This document shows, piece after piece, positions 8,136 to 19,900 of a stretch of 64,000 bases of DNA. The notes under the pieces were generated by a model that was given only the letters and a program-made list of their open reading frames with translations, did not search any database and was not told the origin of the DNA. Position 1 is the stretch's first letter; the number at the start of each line of letters is the position of its first letter. The stretch spans positions 28,810 to 92,809 of the forward strand of contig NZ_BCTO01000009.1 in assembly GCF_001571325.1 (NCBI RefSeq). Direction: 5' to 3'. The DNA comes from Delftia tsuruhatensis NBRC 16741 (lineage in GTDB: Bacteria > Pseudomonadota > Gammaproteobacteria > Burkholderiales > Burkholderiaceae_C). The translations under genes were made by a program, and so were the position numbers.

Positions 8136-9755
8136 ATGAAGATCTTGCCCGTTTTGTGCAACACCTTGCCGGCCTGGTCGGCACTTGAACGCCATTTCAA
8201 CGAAGACATCCGGTCCCTGGATCTGCGCCAGGCCTTTGCCGCGGACGCGGGCCGGCTGGACGCGCTGAGCCAGCAGGCCCCGCATGTCTTCGCCGACCTG
8301 TCCAAGAACCTCTGGACCGAAGCCACCGAGACGCTGCTGCGCGAGCTGGCGCAGCAGGCCGGCGTGCTGGCCCAGCGCAACGCCATGCTGGCCGGCGAGC
8401 CCGTCAACTGCACCGAGGGCCGCGCCGTCATGCACTGGCTGCTGCGCATGCCGCGCGACGGCGGCCAGCTGCGTCACTGCGCCACCGTGCAGCAGTGGCA
8501 GCCGGCCATGCACGAGGCGCTGGCCCAGGTGCACGAGACGCTGGACGCCATGCTGGCCCTGGCCGAGCAGGTGCGTGGCGACAAGGGCATCACCGACATC
8601 GTGAACATCGGCATCGGCGGCTCGCACCTGGGCCCCGAAGTGGTGGTCAATGCGCTGGAGGACTGGGTCGATGCGGGCAAGAATTTCCATTTCGTCTCCA
8701 ACGTCGATGGCCATGAGCTCGGCCATGTGCTGCGCCGCGTGCGCCCGCACAGCACGCTGTTCCTGATCGCCTCCAAATCCTTCACCACGGCCGAGACCAT
8801 GCTCAACGCGCACTCGGCGCGCCGGTGGTTCCTGGAGCAAGGCGGCAGCGAGGACCCGCAGGCCGCGTGCTCCATCGACCGGCACTTCGTGGCGCTCACC
8901 ACCAATGTGCAGGCCGCAGCCGACTTCGGCATCCGCCGCACGCTGGGATTCTGGGACTGGGTGGGCGGGCGTTTTTCGCTGTGGTCGGCCATCGGCCTGC
9001 CGGTGGCCATCGCCATCGGCGCGGCGCAGTTCCGTGCGCTGCTGGGTGGCGCCCATGCCATGGACGCGCATTTCTTTTCCTCCGGCGTGGAGGGCAACCT
9101 GCCGCTGCGCCTGGGCCTGCTGGACGTCTGGTACCGCGATTTCTGCGGCTTCTCCAGCCGCTGCATTGCCCCCTACAGCCATGGCCTGCGGCGGCTGACC
9201 GCCTATCTGCAGCAGCTGGAGATGGAGAGCAACGGCAAGGGCGTGACGCGCGACGGGCAGACACTGCCCGTGCGCACGGCGCCCGTGATATGGGGCGAGC
9301 CCGGCACCAATGGCCAGCATGCCTTCTTCCAGATGCTGCACCAGGGCCAGGACGTGATTCCCGTGGAATTCATCGCGCTGCGCGACGGCGGCAAATACCT
9401 GGGCGCCCATCACCAGAGCCTGGTCGTCAACGCCATTGCCCAGGCCCAGGCCCTGATGGAGGGGCGCCACGGCGAGGGTGCGGAGCGCCATTGCGCGGGC
9501 AACCGGCCCAGCAGCTTCCTGCTGCTGCAGCAGCTCGATCCGGCATCGCTGGGCGCCCTGATCGCACTGTACGAGCACCGTGTCTTCTCGGCCGGTGCGG
9601 TCTGGGGCATCAACAGCTTCGACCAATGGGGCGTGGAGCTGGGCAAGCACCTGGCGCGCCAGCTGCATGCGCGCCAGGACAGCGGCGACTGGCAGGGCGT
9701 CGATGCCTCGACGCAGGGCCTCATGCACCGGCTTGCGGCAGGGTCGGCCGGCTGA
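8136..9755 (+). CDS. pgi: glucose-6-phosphate isomerase
   Basis: The 539-residue enzyme interconverts glucose-6-phosphate and fructose-6-phosphate. Conserved blocks include IGIGGSHLGPE for phosphate binding, SKSFTTAETM, the PGI signature region GVWGINSFDQWGVELGK and ESNGKGV. Length is normal for the family. It is translationally close to tal (4-base gap), so expression is probably coupled. With tal and hexR it forms a central-carbon cassette, consistent with sugar-phosphate flux control in an organism that relies on Entner-Doudoroff and gluconeogenic metabolism. Confidence 0.96.
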   Translation: MKILPVLCNTLPAWSALERHFNEDIRSLDLRQAFAADAGRLDALSQQAPHVFADLSKNLWTEATETLLRELAQQAGVLAQRNAMLAGEPVNCTEGRAVMHWLLRMPRDGGQLRHCATVQQWQPAMHEALAQVHETLDAMLALAEQVRGDKGITDIVNIGIGGSHLGPEVVVNALEDWVDAGKNFHFVSNVDGHELGHVLRRVRPHSTLFLIASKSFTTAETMLNAHSARRWFLEQGGSEDPQAACSIDRHFVALTTNVQAAADFGIRRTLGFWDWVGGRFSLWSAIGLPVAIAIGAAQFRALLGGAHAMDAHFFSSGVEGNLPLRLGLLDVWYRDFCGFSSRCIAPYSHGLRRLTAYLQQLEMESNGKGVTRDGQTLPVRTAPVIWGEPGTNGQHAFFQMLHQGQDVIPVEFIALRDGGKYLGAHHQSLVVNAIAQAQALMEGRHGEGAERHCAGNRPSSFLLLQQLDPASLGALIALYEHRVFSAGAVWGINSFDQWGVELGKHLARQLHARQDSGDWQGVDASTQGLMHRLAAGSAG

Positions 9756-9986
9756 CCGGGCGCTGCGGGCCTGTGGCCCCCGCGGCGCACCAGCAGGGTG
9801 CCGGGTCATGTGGGTGGAGCATGACCTTCTTCCATTTCATCGTTATGCACAGGCGCCTGATTGCTCGATAGTTGATGCAATCGCCTTGACGGCGGCCCTG
9901 CTTGCATGCAGCCAGTGACGGCGGCTCGGCAGGGTGGAGGCGCAGCGCGCCTTCGGACCTGCAACAACTATCCAAGGAGACCCTCG

Positions 9987-10886
9987 ATGCGATTCGTACT
10001 GGCCCATGTGGCGATGGCATGTGTGGTGGCGGCAACTGGCGCTGCCCATGCACAGGAAGCGGCCGGCACGCTGGACAAGATCCAGAGCACAGGCAAGGTG
10101 GTGATGGGCGTGCGCGAAAGCTCGGCGCCCATGGCCTATGCCTTCGGCACCACGCAGAAGTACGTGGGCTACCACGTGGAGCTGTGCGAGAAGGTGCTGG
10201 CCCAGATCGTGCCCAAGGCCAAGATCGAGTACATGGCCCTGACCTCGCAGAACACCATGCCCCTGGTGCAGAACGGCACCGTGGACATCGGCTGCGGCCC
10301 GACCACGAACAACCTCGCGCGCCAAAAGCAGGTGGCCTTTGCCGTGACCACCTACGTGAGCCAGGTGCGCATGGCCGTGCGCGCCGACTCGGGCATTACC
10401 TCCTTCAAGCAGCTCGACGGCAAGCCCGTGGCGGCCTCGGCCGGCACGACCGCCGTGCAGCTGCTGCGCAAGTACGGGCGCGACAATGGCGTGAACCTGC
10501 CCACCTCGCTGGGCAAGGACCATTTCGAGAGCTTTCTGATGCTCGAATCGGGCCGTGCCGATGCCTTCGTGCTGGACGACAACCTGCTGGCCGGCGTCAT
10601 CGCCAACTCCAAGAGCCCTGCAGGCTTCAAGATCGTGGGCGAGGTGCTGGGCTCCGAACCCATCGCCATCCTGTTTCGCCGCGACGATCCCGCCTTCAAG
10701 AAGGCCGTGGACGATGTGCTGGTCGGCATGATGGCCTCGGGCGAAGTGGCGAAGATCTACGACAAGTGGTTCGTGCAGCCCATTCCGCCCAAGAATGCCC
10801 CGCTGAACCTGCCCATGAGCGACATGCTCAAACAGCTGCTGCAAAAGCCCAACGACAAGCCGCTGGAGTCCTACGCGCAGCAGTGA
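9987..10886 (+). CDS. ABC transporter substrate-binding protein, polar amino acid type (SBP_bac_3)
   Basis: A 299-residue periplasmic binding protein of the GltI/glutamate-aspartate branch. The signal peptide ends AAHA before QEAAGTLDK. The mature protein shows GKVVMGVRESSAPMAY and SFLMLESGRADAFVLDD, typical of amino-acid binding proteins. The ATG at 9987 follows AAGGAGA. No permease or ATPase gene is next to it, and a convergent MocR gene follows, so it must use transporter subunits encoded elsewhere or act as a sensor component. The ligand (glutamate, aspartate or similar) is inferred from family only. Confidence 0.86.
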   Translation: MRFVLAHVAMACVVAATGAAHAQEAAGTLDKIQSTGKVVMGVRESSAPMAYAFGTTQKYVGYHVELCEKVLAQIVPKAKIEYMALTSQNTMPLVQNGTVDIGCGPTTNNLARQKQVAFAVTTYVSQVRMAVRADSGITSFKQLDGKPVAASAGTTAVQLLRKYGRDNGVNLPTSLGKDHFESFLMLESGRADAFVLDDNLLAGVIANSKSPAGFKIVGEVLGSEPIAILFRRDDPAFKKAVDDVLVGMMASGEVAKIYDKWFVQPIPPKNAPLNLPMSDMLKQLLQKPNDKPLESYAQQ

Positions 10887-10904
10887 CCACGGGCCCGGAC
10901 CCGG

Positions 10905-12416
10905 TCATCGCGACCGGGACAGTTCGGCCACCGCCTGTGCCAGTGCCGCAATGCCTGCATCGATCTGATCGGTGGCAATGGAGGACAGGCGCAGCCGGAA
11001 AAAGGGGCAGGGCTGGCGCGGCGTCGCAAAGAACGCGCTGCCTGCCTCGATCAGCACGCCGTGGCGGCGCGCCACGGCGGCCAGCGCATCGGCATCCAGC
11101 CACGCCGGCGCCTGCACCCACAGCGATGCGCCGCCCTGGGGCTGGCGGAAGATGAAATCCGGCAGGTGTGCGCGCAGCGAGCGGTCCACCTGCGCCACGC
11201 GTTCCAGCATGGCCTGGTTCACGCGGCGCGCATGGGCTTCATGGTGGCCCAGCGACAGGAACAGCGCATAGGCGTGCTGCAGAAAGGCGCTGGGGTGGCG
11301 CACCATGGCATGGCGCAGCACGCGCAACTCGTCGATCAGCGCGCGCGGCGCGACGATGTAGCCCAGCCGCAGCGCGGGCGACAGGCTCTTGGACAGCGAC
11401 CCCACATAGATCACGCGCCCGCCCTTGTCCAGGCTCTTGAGCGCGGGCATGGGCCTGCCCTGGTAGAGGTTCTCGGCCTCGTAGTCGTCCTCGATGATCA
11501 CGAAATCGCCCTGCTCGGCGCGGCGCAGCAGTTGCTCGCGCCGCTGCAGGCTCAGCGTCACGGTGGTGGGGCTCTGGTGCGAGGGCGTGACGAACAGGTA
11601 GTCCAGCGGCGGCAGGCCATCGACCACCACGCCTTCCTCGTCCACGGCCACGGGTACCCAGTGCGGGCGGCGCAGCGAAAAGGTGTTGCGCGCATGCGGG
11701 TGGCCTGGCTCCTCGAAGCCCAGGCGCTGCGAGGGGTCCAGCAGCGCGTCGGCCAGCAGGTAGAAGGCCTGCTGCGCGCCCACGGTGACCAGGATCTCTT
11801 CCTTGAGCGCGAACACGCCGCGCCGGGGCAGCAGGCGCAGGCGGATCTGCTCGATCAGGTCGGGCACGTCGTCGGTCTCGAAGTCCGGCGTCCAGTGCGG
11901 CAACTGGGCGCGCGCCAGGCTGCGCGTGCAGCATTCCCGGAAGCCTTCGGTGGGAAACAGCGCGGGATCGTGCATGCCGTATACGAAGGGGTAGGGGTAC
12001 TCGCGCCACTGCAGCGGCTTGGACAGCGTATGCCTGTCCGTCAGCGAGCGCAGCACGCGTGCAGACCAGTCCGGTGCGGGCTCCCCGGGACTTGTCGCAG
12101 GCAGGGCCAGGGCGCCGTCCACACCAGCCAGGCGCGAATCCCGGGCCACGAACACGCCGCTGCGCGGGCGGGCTTCCAGAAAGCCTTCATCCACGAGCTG
12201 CTCGTAGACCGTGGTCACGGTATTGCGCGACACCTCCAGCAGGCGCGACAGCTCGCGCGAGGGCGGCATGGCCGCGCCGGGCGGCAGGCGGCCTTCGAGG
12301 ATGGGCTGGACCAGGGCCAGGCGCAGGCGGTCCTTCAGGGGAAGGCCGGGCTGCTCGGGCAGCGCGAACAGGCGGGCCCACTGGTGGCGTGGGTCTGTGG
12401 CGGAAGGGGTGCTCAT
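10905..12416 (-). CDS. MocR-family regulator (GntR HTH fused to aminotransferase-like domain)
   Basis: This 503-residue protein has a winged GntR helix-turn-helix near residues 20-90 (LSRLLEVSRNTVTTVYEQLVDEGFLEARPRSGVFVA) and a fold-type I PLP domain. The PLP domain has YVGSLSKSLSPALRLGY, in which the Lys would bind PLP. Members such as PdxR and GabR activate neighbouring genes in response to PLP or amino compounds. I chose the ATG at 12416, since longer starts lack similarity. It is divergent from the ABC importer operon starting at 12659 and convergent with the amino-acid binding protein gene, so the importer is its most likely target. That assignment rests on position alone. Confidence 0.87.
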   Translation of the reverse strand: MSTPSATDPRHQWARLFALPEQPGLPLKDRLRLALVQPILEGRLPPGAAMPPSRELSRLLEVSRNTVTTVYEQLVDEGFLEARPRSGVFVARDSRLAGVDGALALPATSPGEPAPDWSARVLRSLTDRHTLSKPLQWREYPYPFVYGMHDPALFPTEGFRECCTRSLARAQLPHWTPDFETDDVPDLIEQIRLRLLPRRGVFALKEEILVTVGAQQAFYLLADALLDPSQRLGFEEPGHPHARNTFSLRRPHWVPVAVDEEGVVVDGLPPLDYLFVTPSHQSPTTVTLSLQRREQLLRRAEQGDFVIIEDDYEAENLYQGRPMPALKSLDKGGRVIYVGSLSKSLSPALRLGYIVAPRALIDELRVLRHAMVRHPSAFLQHAYALFLSLGHHEAHARRVNQAMLERVAQVDRSLRAHLPDFIFRQPQGGASLWVQAPAWLDADALAAVARRHGVLIEAGSAFFATPRQPCPFFRLRLSSIATDQIDAGIAALAQAVAELSRSR

Positions 12417-12658
12417 GGCGCAACGGAGGCAATCGGGGGGCGTTCTTGGCGCGGCCGGGCAGAGGGCGCGCGGTCGGCGCCATGTTGCGGTGCGGGTGCG
12501 GGCAAGTAAAGGTTTGGGCCGGCCGACGCGGGTAAACACCGGGCCTCTGGCTCCTACGTTTGGACGGCTGTGGCCCCCGCGGCCCGCGCCCTTGTTGCGT
12601 ATTCTGGATTGAAGGCAGCGAGCCGCGCGGCCTGGCGATCCAACGAGGGAGACAGTCC

Positions 12659-14260
12659 ATGCACACCATCACTTTCCGACGCCGCGCCCTGGCGGCCCTG
12701 GCCCTGGCCGGCGCGCTGGCGGGCCTGGCGGCCACGCCGCTGCAGGCCCAGGCCCAGGAGCCGCAGCGCGGCGGCACCCTGATCGTGGGCAGCACCCAGG
12801 TGCCACGGCACCTGAACGGTGCCGTGCAATCGGGCATTGCCACGGCCATGCCCTCCACCCAGCTGTTCGCCAGCCCGCTGCGCTTCGATGACCAGTGGAA
12901 GCCCCAGCCCTACCTGGCCGAATCCTGGAAGCTGGCCGAGGACGGCAAGTCGCTGACCCTGAACCTGCGCAGGAATGCCGTGTTCCACGACGGCAAGCCC
13001 ATCACCTCGGCCGACGTGGCCTTCTCCATCATGGCCATCAAGGCCAACCACCCGTTCCAGACCATGCTGGGGCCCGTGGAGAAGGTGGACACGCCCGACC
13101 CCTACACGGCCATCATCCGCATGAACGCGCCGCATCCGGCCATCCTGCTGGCCATGAGCCCGGCGCTGGCGCCCATACTGCCCAAGCACATCTATGGCGA
13201 CGGTGCCGACCTCAAGACCCATGCGCGCAACAGCGCCGACGTGGTGGGCTCGGGGCCGTTCAAGCTGACCGAGTTCCGCGCGGGCCAGCGCATCGTGATG
13301 GAGCGCTTCGACAAGTTCTTCCTGCCCGGCCGGCCCTACCTGGACAAGCTGGTCTTCAACATCGTGCCCGACTCCTCCAGCCTGCTGCTGAGCCTGGAGC
13401 GCGGCGACGTGCAGATGGTGCCCTACCTGCAGGCCTCCATCGACCTGAAGCGCCTGTCCACCAATCCCCAGATCACGTTGACCGGCAAGGGCTTCGAGGG
13501 CATAGGCTCGATCAACTGGCTGGCCATCAACACCGACAGGAAGCCGCTGGACGATGTGCGCGTGCGCAAGGCCATTGCGCATGCCATCGACAAGAACTTC
13601 ATCACCAAGGCGCTGATGGGCGGCTTCGCCACCGTGGCCGACGGCCCCATCGTGGCGGCCAGCCCCTTTGCCTCGGCCGACCTGGTGCGCTATCCGCTGG
13701 ACCTCAAGAAGTCGGCGGCCCTGCTGGACGAGGCCGGCCTCAAGCCCGGCGCCAACGGCGAGCGCTTCAAGATCACCATCGACTACCTGCCGGGCACGGA
13801 CGAGCAGCAAAAGAACGTGGCCGAGTACGTGCGCGCCCAGCTCAAGAAGGTGGGCATCGCCGTCGATGTAAGGGCCTCGGCCGATTTCCCGGCCTGGTCC
13901 CGGCGGCTGGCCACGCATGACTTCGACCTGTCCATGGACATCGTCTTCAACTGGGGCGACCCGGTCATCGGCGTGCACCGCAGCTACCTGTCCACCAACA
14001 TCAAGCCCGTGGTCTGGACCAACACCCAGTCCTACCGCAATCCCAAGGTGGACGAGCTGCTGAACACGGCCAGCAGCACGCTGGACACGGCCGAGCGCAA
14101 GAAGCTCTATGCGGCCTTCCAGAAGACCGTGACCGACGAGCTGCCGGTGATCTTCATCAACAACTCGCCCTACCACACGGCTGCGCGCAAGAACGTGGGC
14201 AACCTGCCGACCACGGTCTGGGGGCCGGCCTCGCCCTACGACGAGATCTTTCTGAAGTAG
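12659..14260 (+). CDS. ABC importer substrate-binding protein, peptide/nickel type (SBP_bac_5)
   Basis: A 533-residue periplasmic binding protein. The signal peptide has three arginines (TFRRRAL) and ends near LQAQAQ. The SBP_bac_5 body includes GGTLIVGS, YLAESWKLAEDGKSLTLNLR and FHDGKPITSADVAFSI, all typical of the DppA/OppA/NikA group. It is the first gene of a seven-gene same-strand run with two permeases, two ATPases, an amidohydrolase and a G3E GTPase. The start ATG at 12659 follows GAGGGAGA. Ligand identity is not readable. Context suggests an amide-containing compound that the amidohydrolase then hydrolyses. Confidence 0.9.
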   Translation: MHTITFRRRALAALALAGALAGLAATPLQAQAQEPQRGGTLIVGSTQVPRHLNGAVQSGIATAMPSTQLFASPLRFDDQWKPQPYLAESWKLAEDGKSLTLNLRRNAVFHDGKPITSADVAFSIMAIKANHPFQTMLGPVEKVDTPDPYTAIIRMNAPHPAILLAMSPALAPILPKHIYGDGADLKTHARNSADVVGSGPFKLTEFRAGQRIVMERFDKFFLPGRPYLDKLVFNIVPDSSSLLLSLERGDVQMVPYLQASIDLKRLSTNPQITLTGKGFEGIGSINWLAINTDRKPLDDVRVRKAIAHAIDKNFITKALMGGFATVADGPIVAASPFASADLVRYPLDLKKSAALLDEAGLKPGANGERFKITIDYLPGTDEQQKNVAEYVRAQLKKVGIAVDVRASADFPAWSRRLATHDFDLSMDIVFNWGDPVIGVHRSYLSTNIKPVVWTNTQSYRNPKVDELLNTASSTLDTAERKKLYAAFQKTVTDELPVIFINNSPYHTAARKNVGNLPTTVWGPASPYDEIFLK

Positions 14261-14277
14261 TCGGGGAGGTGCAGTCC

Positions 14278-15255
14278 ATGGCTTTTCTTCGCACACTCCT
14301 CAAGCGGCTGCTGCAGGGCCTGGCGCTGGTGCTGGCCGTGGTGGTGCTGAACTTCATGCTGGTGCATGCGGCGCCCGGCGACCCCGTGGAGACCATTGCC
14401 GGCGCCAGCGGCGGCATGGAGCCCGAGCTCATGGCCGAGCTGCGCACACGCTACGGGCTGGACCGGCCGCTGCCCGTGCAGCTGGGCATCTACCTGGCGC
14501 GCGTGGCCAGTGGTGATCTGGGCTACTCCTACTTCTTCAACCTGCCAGTGGCGCAGATGATTGCCGAGCGCGTGCCCGCCACCTTGCTGCTGGTGCTGGC
14601 CGCCGTGCTCACGGCCTTCGTGGTGGGCACGCTGCTGGGCGTGCTGTCCTCGCGCCGGCCCAACGGCCTGCTGTCGCAGTGCATCACCGTGCTGTCCCTG
14701 GTGGGCTTTGCGGCGCCCGTGTTCTGGACCGGCATGCTGCTGGTGCTGGCGTTTGCCTCCTGGTGGCCCGTGCTGCCGGTGTCGGGCATGCGCTCGGCCG
14801 ATGCCGCAGGCGGCGCGGGCCTTGCCGACCTGCTGGACGTGGCCCGGCACCTGGTGCTGCCTGCGCTGACACTGGCCCTGGTCTACCTGGCTCAGTACAG
14901 CCGGCTGTCGCGCTCGTCCATGCTGGACGTGCTGGGCGCCGACTACATCCGCACGGCGCGCGCCAAGGGGCTGGCCGAGCATGTGGTGCTCTACCGCCAT
15001 GCGCTGCGCAACGCGCTGCTGCCCGTGGTGACCATGCTGGGCCTGCAGTTCGGCAACGTCATGGCCGGCGCCATCATCGTGGAGACGGTCTTCAACTGGC
15101 CGGGCCTGGGCCGGCTGGCCTTCGACTCGGTGCTGCGGCGCGACTACCCGACCATCCTGGGCGTGCTGCTGTTCTCCTCCATCGTCGTGGTCGTGATGAA
15201 CCTCGTCACCGACCTGTGCTACCGGCTGATCGATCCCCGAATCAAGGCGGCCTGA
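14278..15255 (+). CDS. ABC importer permease 1 (DppB/OppB type)
   Basis: A 325-residue inner-membrane permease with about six membrane segments. It has the binding-protein-dependent transport signature near YIRTARAKGLAEHVVLYRHALRNALLP (an EAA-like loop that contacts the ATPase). The start at 14278 lies 8 bases after GGGGAGG; a GTG nine bases upstream is less well placed. It begins 17 bases after the binding-protein gene and ends 4 bases before the second permease, so it is plainly part of the operon. Confidence 0.91.
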   Translation: MAFLRTLLKRLLQGLALVLAVVVLNFMLVHAAPGDPVETIAGASGGMEPELMAELRTRYGLDRPLPVQLGIYLARVASGDLGYSYFFNLPVAQMIAERVPATLLLVLAAVLTAFVVGTLLGVLSSRRPNGLLSQCITVLSLVGFAAPVFWTGMLLVLAFASWWPVLPVSGMRSADAAGGAGLADLLDVARHLVLPALTLALVYLAQYSRLSRSSMLDVLGADYIRTARAKGLAEHVVLYRHALRNALLPVVTMLGLQFGNVMAGAIIVETVFNWPGLGRLAFDSVLRRDYPTILGVLLFSSIVVVVMNLVTDLCYRLIDPRIKAA

Positions 15256-15259
15256 GACC

Positions 15260-16167
15260 ATGAATGCCATCACACCACCTTCCGTGTCCGTGGCGAGCGT
15301 CGCCGCGCCGCAGGCCGCAGCCCATGCCGAGCACCCGGCGCGCGAAGCGCTGCGCATGTTCCTGCGCAACCCCTCGGCCATTGCCGGCATGGCCATGCTG
15401 CTCATTGTGCTGCTGGTGGCCATCGCCGGCCCCTGGATCTGGCCTGCGGACCCGTTCGAGATCCGCACCATGCCGCTGAGCCCGCCGTTCAGCGAGGAGG
15501 CCTGGCTGGGCAGCGACCAGCTGGGGCGCGACGTGCTCACGGGCATCATCCACGGCGGCCGCGCCACGCTGCTGGTGGGCGCCTTCGCGGCTTTGCTGTC
15601 GGTGTGCATCGGCGTGACGCTGGGAGCGATGGCCGGCTACTACGGCGGCCGCGTTGATGCGCTGCTGATGCGCGTGACCGAGTTCTTCCAGGTGCTGCCT
15701 GCGCTGCTGTTCGCCATGGTGGTGGTCACGCTGTTCTCGCCCTCGCTGGTGACGGTCACGCTGGCCATCGGCAGCGTGAGCTGGCCGGCCACTGCGCGGT
15801 TGACGCGGGCCGAGTTCATGCGCATCCGCCAGCTTGAATTCGTGCGCGCGGAGAGCGCCATCGGCGCGCGCCACGGCCGCATCATCTGGAAGGTGATCCT
15901 GCCCAATGCGCTGCCGCCGCTGGTGGTGTCGGCCACGCTGGCCGTGGGCGCCGCCATCCTGTTCGAGGCCGGCCTGTCCTTCCTGGGCCTGGGGGACCCC
16001 AACCAGATGAGCTGGGGCCTGATGATCGGGTCGGCCCGCCAGTACCTGCTGTCGTGCTGGTGGGCCGTGGCCTTTCCCGGTGCCGCCATCTTCGTCACCG
16101 TGCTGGCCGTCAGCCTGATCGGCGATGGCCTCAACGATGCACTCAACCCCAAGCTGAGGGAGCGCTG

Positions 16168-16168
<1 letters not shown>
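15260..16168 (+). CDS. ABC importer permease 2 (DppC/OppC type)
   Basis: A 302-residue permease with an N-terminal cytoplasmic stretch, about six membrane segments and the OppC-type motif [19 protein letters not shown]. An EAA-like loop ([21 protein letters not shown]) is near residue 205. It pairs with the preceding permease to form the translocation path. Its stop codon overlaps the next start by one base (TGATG), which implies translational coupling. Confidence 0.91.
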
Positions 16169-17192
<1,024 letters not shown>

Positions 17193-17196
<4 letters not shown>

Positions 17197-18215
17197 ACGC
17201 ACGCATGGACGATACCCTCTTGCAGGTGGACGATCTCCAGGTCCACTTTCCGCGCCCGGGCAAGGGCCTGTTCGGCAGGCCCGAGGTGGTCAAGGCCGTG
17301 GACGGCGTGTCCTTCAGCCTGCGGCGCGGCAGCACGCTGGCTGTGGTGGGCGAGTCGGGCTCGGGCAAGACGACCACGGCGCTGGCCGTGATGCGCCTGG
17401 CGCCCGTGACGGCGGGCCGCATGCAGCTGGGCGATACCGACCTGGGCGGCCTGTCGGGTGAGGCCCTGCGCCAGGCGAGGCGGCGCATGCAGATCGTGTT
17501 CCAGGACCCGTTCTCCTCGCTGAATCCGCGACAGCGCGCGGGCGATGCGGTGCGCGCTCCGCTGGACCTGATGGACGTGGGCACGCCGGCCGAGCGCGAG
17601 GCGCGCGTGGCCGAGCTGTTCACCCAGGTGGGCCTGCGGCCCGAGCAGCGCCAGCTGTTCCCGCACCAGTTCTCGGGCGGCCAGCGCCAGCGCATCAACA
17701 TCGCGCGCGCCCTGGCCACGCGGCCCGAACTGGTGGTCTGCGACGAACCCGTGTCGGCGCTGGACATCGCCATCCGCGCCCAGATCCTCAATCTGCTGGC
17801 GCGGCTGCAGCGCGAGCTGGGCCTGAGCTACCTGTTCATCTCGCACGACATGGCCGTGGTCGAGCACATCTGCGACGACATCGCCGTCATGTACCTGGGC
17901 CAGATCGTGGAGCGCGCACCGCGCCAGGCCTTCTTCGCGCGGCCGCTGCATCCCTACAGCGTGGCCCTGATGTCGGCCGTGCCCACGGTGCGCGGCGGGC
18001 GCGAGCGCGCGGCGCGGCGCATCCGGCTGGCCGGCGATCCGCCCAGTCCCATCGACCCGCCCGCGGGCTGCCGCTTCGCCGGGCGCTGCCCCGTGGCCGT
18101 GCCTGCGTGCTCGGCCGAGGCGCCACCGCTGCGCGAAGCCGCCCCCGGCCATTGGGTGCGCTGCATCCGCGTGGACCACATCGATGGCGTGCCGCGCGCG
18201 CCGCTGGCCCTTTGA
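17193..18215 (+). CDS. ABC importer ATP-binding protein 2 (DppF/OppF type)
   Basis: A 340-residue ATPase with Walker [11 protein letters not shown], signature FSGGQRQRI, Walker [15 protein letters not shown] and a C-terminal extension with the Cys-containing block [15 protein letters not shown]. Together with the preceding ATPase it would form the heterodimeric motor of the importer. The amidohydrolase gene starts 19 bases after its stop. Confidence 0.92.
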
Positions 18216-18234
18216 ACCCGAAGCAACCGCCACC

Positions 18235-19899
18235 ATGAGCATCACCGTCTACGCCGCCCGCAAGATCATCACCATGAACCCCATGCAGCCCGAGGCCACG
18301 CACGTGGCCGTGCGCGACGGGCGCATCCTCGCGGTCGGGGACCTTGCGCGCTGCACGGCCTGGGGCGAATGCCGCATCGACGAGCGCTTCGCCGACCAGG
18401 TGCTGCTGCCCGGCCTGGTGGAGGGCCACTGCCACCTCAAGGAAGGCAGCATGTGGGACTGGACATACACGGGCTGGTTCGACCGGCGCGACCCCGATGG
18501 CAAGACCTGGCCCGGCCTGCGCTCCATGGATGCCGTGGTGGACCGCCTGGCCGAGGTGGCGTCGCGCATGGATGCGCAGGGCCTGCCGCCCGGGCAGCCG
18601 CTGATCGCCTGGGGGTTCGATCCCATCTACTTTGGCGGCGAGCGCATGACGGTGGAGCACCTGGACCGGGCCGCCGCAGGCCGTCCCGTCGTGATCTCGC
18701 ACGCCAACGGCCATTTGATGAACGTCAACAGCGCCATGCTGCGCCTGGCCGAGATCACGCGTGACAACGAGGTCGAGGGCGTGGTGCGCTTTGCGCCCGG
18801 CCACGCCCTGGCCGGCGAGCCCACGGGCGAGCTGCAGGAACCGGCCGCCATGTTCCTGGTGCTGCGCAAGATCGGCAACGCCGGGCTGCTGGCGCCCATG
18901 ACCGAGGCGGGCGTGCGCTCCTTCGCCCGCCTGGCCTGCCGCCAGGGCGTGACCACGGCCACCGACCTGGTCAACAGGCTGGGCGAGCAGGACTGCCGCG
19001 TGCTGGAGGCCGCGCTGGGCGACGACCAGGTGCCCATCCGCATCCTGCCCGCCTTCCAGGCCTTCCACGGCACGCATGGCGCCGAGGCCGGTGCCGAGCA
19101 TGTGCGCACGCTCATGGCGCGCAACACCGACCGGCTGCGCTACGGCCTGGTCAAGATGATGCTGGACGGCTCCATCCAGGGCTTTTCGGCACGCCTGCGC
19201 TGGCCCGGTCACTACAACGGCGCGCCCAATGGCATCTGGGTCACCGCGCCCGCGCAGTACGAGGCCGATTTCGAGACCTACCACCGCGCAGGCCTGCTCA
19301 TCCATACGCACACCAATGGCGACGAGGCCAGCGAGGCCGCCATCGACGCCATAGGCCGCGTGCTGGCCCGCGCCCCCCGGCCCGACCATCGCCACACGCT
19401 GCAGCATGGCCAGATGATCGATGCGCCGCTGTTTCGCCGCATGGCGGCGCTGGGCCTGTGCGCCAACCTGTTCGCCAACCACCTCTGGTACTGGGGCGAC
19501 CAGCACTACGAGATGACCATGGGGCCGGACCGCGCCATGCGGCTCGATGCCTGCGCCAGCGCGCTGTCTGCCGGCGTGCCGCTGGCCATTCACTCGGATG
19601 CGCCCGTCACGCCGCTGGGGCCGCTGTTCACCGCTTGGTGCGCGGTCCACCGGATCACGCCCAAAGGCCGCGTGCTGGGCGCGGCCGAGCGCCTGACCGT
19701 GGCCCAGGCCCTGCATGCCGTCACGCTGGGCGCGGCCTGGACACTGAAGCTGGACCACGAGATCGGCAGCATCGAATGCGGCAAGCGCGCCGACTTCTGC
19801 GTGCTGGAGGACGATCCGCTGTCCCTGGACCCCATGGTGCTCAAGGACCTCAGGGTCTGGGGCACGGTGCTGTCGGGGCGCGTCTTCAAGGCGGCATGA
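18235..19899 (+). CDS. YtcJ-like amidohydrolase (Amidohydro_3 family)
   Basis: A 554-residue metal-dependent hydrolase of the amidohydrolase superfamily, predicted cytosolic. Metal-site motifs are all visible: H65 and H67 (EGHCHLKE), a later [15 protein letters not shown] and HSDAPVTP with the catalytic Asp. The start at 18235 ([16 protein letters not shown]) matches the family N-terminal beta-sandwich. It is co-transcribed with the importer, so its substrate is probably the imported compound. The COG0523 GTPase starts one base after its stop, which suggests help with metal loading. The chemical identity of the substrate cannot be read from sequence. Confidence 0.88.
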   Translation: MSITVYAARKIITMNPMQPEATHVAVRDGRILAVGDLARCTAWGECRIDERFADQVLLPGLVEGHCHLKEGSMWDWTYTGWFDRRDPDGKTWPGLRSMDAVVDRLAEVASRMDAQGLPPGQPLIAWGFDPIYFGGERMTVEHLDRAAAGRPVVISHANGHLMNVNSAMLRLAEITRDNEVEGVVRFAPGHALAGEPTGELQEPAAMFLVLRKIGNAGLLAPMTEAGVRSFARLACRQGVTTATDLVNRLGEQDCRVLEAALGDDQVPIRILPAFQAFHGTHGAEAGAEHVRTLMARNTDRLRYGLVKMMLDGSIQGFSARLRWPGHYNGAPNGIWVTAPAQYEADFETYHRAGLLIHTHTNGDEASEAAIDAIGRVLARAPRPDHRHTLQHGQMIDAPLFRRMAALGLCANLFANHLWYWGDQHYEMTMGPDRAMRLDACASALSAGVPLAIHSDAPVTPLGPLFTAWCAVHRITPKGRVLGAAERLTVAQALHAVTLGAAWTLKLDHEIGSIECGKRADFCVLEDDPLSLDPMVLKDLRVWGTVLSGRVFKAA

Positions 19900-19900
19900 C